Positions 62,314 through 64,000 of a DNA stretch of 64,000 nt are shown here, piece after piece. Made by a program: the position numbers and the translations under genes. Under the pieces are notes generated by a model, which was not told the DNA's origin, searched no databases, and saw only the letters and a list, made by a program, of their open reading frames with translations. The stretch is from Ga0077555 sp050187415 (GTDB lineage Bacteria > Pseudomonadota > Alphaproteobacteria > Rhizobiales > Hyphomicrobiaceae). Location of the stretch: NCBI GenBank assembly GCA_050187415.1, contig JBFWXN010000023.1, positions 1 to 64,000 of the forward strand, in the 5' to 3' direction. The first letter of the stretch is position 1; every line of letters begins with the position of its first letter.

Positions 62314-63345
62314 TCACGCCTCCACCAAGACGTCGGTCCAAAGCTCCGACGGGTCGGGCTCCGGCTCGTTCTGGGCAAATTCGGCGGCCTCCGCGACGGT
62401 CTTTCGGATCTCGGCGTCGATGGACTTCAGTTCATCCTCGCCGACCAGCCGGCCATCCAGCAGACGCTTCCGCACTCGCTCGATCGGATCCTGCTGCTCT
62501 CGTACCTTGTCGACTTCCTCGCGCGTCCGGTATTTGGCCGGATCCGACATCGAGTGGCCACGATACCGGTAAGTCAGCATCTCGAGGATATAGGGCCCCT
62601 TGCCGGAACGTGCATGCGCGGCAACCTTTTCGCCGGCAGCCCGGCACGCACGGACGTCCATGCCATCGACTTGCTCACCCGGGATATCGAAAGAAAGGCC
62701 ACGGTGAGAGAAGTTTGTCGTCGCCGCCGCTCGCTCGATGGCGGTACCCATCGCGTAACGGTTGTTCTCGATGACGAAGATCACGGGCAGATGCCAGAGC
62801 TTCGCCATGTTGAAGGTCTCGTAGACCTGGCCCTGGTTGGCTGCGCCGTCGCCGAAGTAGCACCAGCAGACATTGTCGTTGCCCCGGTAGACGTTGGCGA
62901 AAGCGAGCCCCGCCCCCAACGGCACCGACGCTCCGACGATGCCGTGACCGCCGTAGAAATTCTTCTCCTTCGAGAACATGTGCATGGAGCCGCCCTTGCC
63001 GCGCGAGTAGCCGCTGCGCCTGCCGGTCAGCTCGGCCATGACCCCTTTCGGGTCCATGCCCGTCGCCAGCATGTGGCCATGATCGCGATAGGTGGTGACG
63101 ACCTGATCGCCGTCTTTCGCCGCCATCTGCAAGCCGACGACAACGGCCTCCTGGCCAATGTAGAGATGGCAGAAGCCGCCGATGAAACCCATGCCGTAGA
63201 GCTGACCGGCGCGCTCCTCGAACCGGCGGATCAGAAGCATCTCCCGGTAGGCGGCAAGCTCCTCCTCGCGCGTGAACGTGGGGGGGGCCGGAAAGCTGTG
63301 GGCAGACGCCTGAGCCAAAGTGCCCTCAGTGCCGTTGGGCGCCAT
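62314..63345 (-). CDS. pdhA: Pyruvate dehydrogenase E1 alpha subunit
   Basis: ThDP-binding half of the E1 enzyme. The 343-aa protein shows RRFEERAGQLYGMG, GFCHLYIGQEAV, the phosphate/Mg motif GDGAANQGQ with the partner ENN about 30 residues later, and RYRGHSMSDP. It is followed by the 71-aa ORF and pdhB. ftsB lies upstream on the same strand with 157 bases between, the order typical of Hyphomicrobiales. Confidence 0.97.
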   Translation of the reverse strand: MAPNGTEGTLAQASAHSFPAPPTFTREEELAAYREMLLIRRFEERAGQLYGMGFIGGFCHLYIGQEAVVVGLQMAAKDGDQVVTTYRDHGHMLATGMDPKGVMAELTGRRSGYSRGKGGSMHMFSKEKNFYGGHGIVGASVPLGAGLAFANVYRGNDNVCWCYFGDGAANQGQVYETFNMAKLWHLPVIFVIENNRYAMGTAIERAAATTNFSHRGLSFDIPGEQVDGMDVRACRAAGEKVAAHARSGKGPYILEMLTYRYRGHSMSDPAKYRTREEVDKVREQQDPIERVRKRLLDGRLVGEDELKSIDAEIRKTVAEAAEFAQNEPEPDPSELWTDVLVEA

Positions 63346-63502
63346 GGTTCCTCCTTGCGGGATGGGTCGCCGCAGCGACCACGGGTGGATGCGGAAAACC
63401 CTACACGAGCCTCCGGGTGCGGGCTAGTGGACAGCACGCGCGGCCTCCGGCTCGGAAAAAGGCGACGAAAGATCGGACTACCCGTGCGGCTCGGCTCGGC
63501 GC

Positions 63503-63817
63503 TCAGCGCAGCGAGGCCATGCGCGGATCATGCTCGAGCAAAATGCGCTCACCGGGGCGTGCAAAGGCCAGATCGGAGCGCGCCAGCTCCTCGACGAAGC
63601 CAGGGTCGGGGCTCACCGGATCGAGCAGGGCAACTTCATGCCGCAATGCGGCGCGCACGGTCTCGAGACCCTGAAGCTCGCGAGCGAGCAATGCTGCTCG
63701 CTCTTGGAGCCCCCTGCGGGCATCGAGACCGTGCTTGCCGTGAATGGCGTGAAACCCGAAGTAACCTGTCATGCAGCAGCAAAGGAGCAAAACCAGAGTT
63801 TGCCGTTGCATACGCAT
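63503..63817 (-). CDS. ftsB: Septum formation initiator FtsB/DivIC family
   Basis: Bitopic division protein that forms a complex with FtsL and FtsQ at the septum. The 104-aa protein has a short basic N-terminus, one membrane helix (about 7-24), a coiled-coil helix (about 34-62, LDARRGLQERAALLARELQGLE) and a C-terminal domain with DLAFARPGERIL, the family pattern. The gene before pdhA in this position is a known FtsB neighbour. The last 183 bases of the window upstream of it have no gene that I can support. Confidence 0.9.
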   Translation of the reverse strand: MRMQRQTLVLLLCCCMTGYFGFHAIHGKHGLDARRGLQERAALLARELQGLETVRAALRHEVALLDPVSPDPGFVEELARSDLAFARPGERILLEHDPRMASLR

Positions 63818-64000
63818 TCGATCTTCTCGCTCACGCTACGCGAAACCTTTGTCGCTCGACGCTCGAACTGGCGACACCGGTGAGTGTAGGGCCGGATGGT
63901 AAAGTGCGCGTAAAGCTGCACCCGAAAATCTGCGGTACCACGCCGCATCCAAGCTCGCCTCGGTCGGGGAACAGCCTGGCGCCCAACACAAGGCCGCACG

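Noticed and set aside
63769..63999. 76-aa frame on the minus strand at the right edge
   Set aside because: It overlaps ftsB in another frame and has a Cys/Arg-rich composition typical of shadow translation.
1..64000. CRISPR arrays, insertion sequences, phage genes, rRNA
   Set aside because: I saw no spaced direct repeats, transposase, integrase or rRNA-like stretch anywhere in the window.

Overview
This is a GC-rich chromosomal window (about two thirds G+C by eye) from an alphaproteobacterium, most likely of the order Hyphomicrobiales (Rhizobiales). The evidence is gene order and gene architecture: ntrB-ntrC-ntrY-ntrX-hfq-hflX; the run pepA / lptF-lptG-lptD-surA-pdxA-rsmA / gmk-yicC-mltG-fabF-acpP-fabG-fabD / rpsF-rpsR-DUF2232-rplI-dnaB-alr-radA-cvpA-purF; and a pyruvate dehydrogenase cluster whose E1-beta subunit carries an N-terminal lipoyl domain. 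I cannot name the genus. I see no insertion sequence, prophage, integrase, CRISPR array or rRNA. One tRNA gene is present (Pro, anticodon CGG).

Layout. 1-6310: nitrogen two-component systems NtrBC (ntrB cut by the window edge) and NtrYX. 6311-9307: hfq and hflX, with mazG convergent. 9412-12326: an unknown membrane protein, then pepA divergent from the LPS-export genes, with a repeated 21-bp palindrome in the divergent region. 12327-20655: lptF, lptG, lptD, surA, pdxA and rsmA, partly overlapping or abutting (outer-membrane biogenesis, vitamin B6, 16S rRNA dimethylation). 20668-27697 (minus strand): gmk, yicC, mltG and the fatty-acid genes fabF, acpP, fabG, fabD. 28007-30560: ribosomal proteins S6, S18 and L9 with a DUF2232 membrane protein. 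30804-39160: cyclopropane fatty acid synthase, dnaB, a PilZ protein, alr, radA, cvpA, purF.

39207-46842 is an accessory metabolic stretch: an enolase-superfamily dehydratase divergent from a MarR regulator, PncC, an SDR, a Bug/TctC binding protein, a class III CoA-transferase of the formyl-CoA transferase type, and a ThDP enzyme of the 2-hydroxyacyl-CoA lyase / oxalyl-CoA decarboxylase type, closed by a hairpin terminator. The last two genes look like a 'CoA-activate, then cleave' pathway for a 2-hydroxy acid or oxalate-like acid, and are the best candidate for an undescribed pathway here. 47073-55319 returns to prs, a lipoprotein and pgeF, then a GMC oxidoreductase, a serine beta-lactamase-fold hydrolase, a tiny membrane protein, tRNA-Pro and an Old Yellow Enzyme homologue.

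55395-63817 (all minus strand) is the pyruvate dehydrogenase region read from the right: ftsB, pdhA, a 71-aa ORF, pdhB (lipoyl fusion), a four-segment membrane protein, a 129-aa hypothetical, pdhC, two small paralogous lipoproteins, lpd. The unrecognised small genes between the enzyme genes are the second place where new biology may sit.
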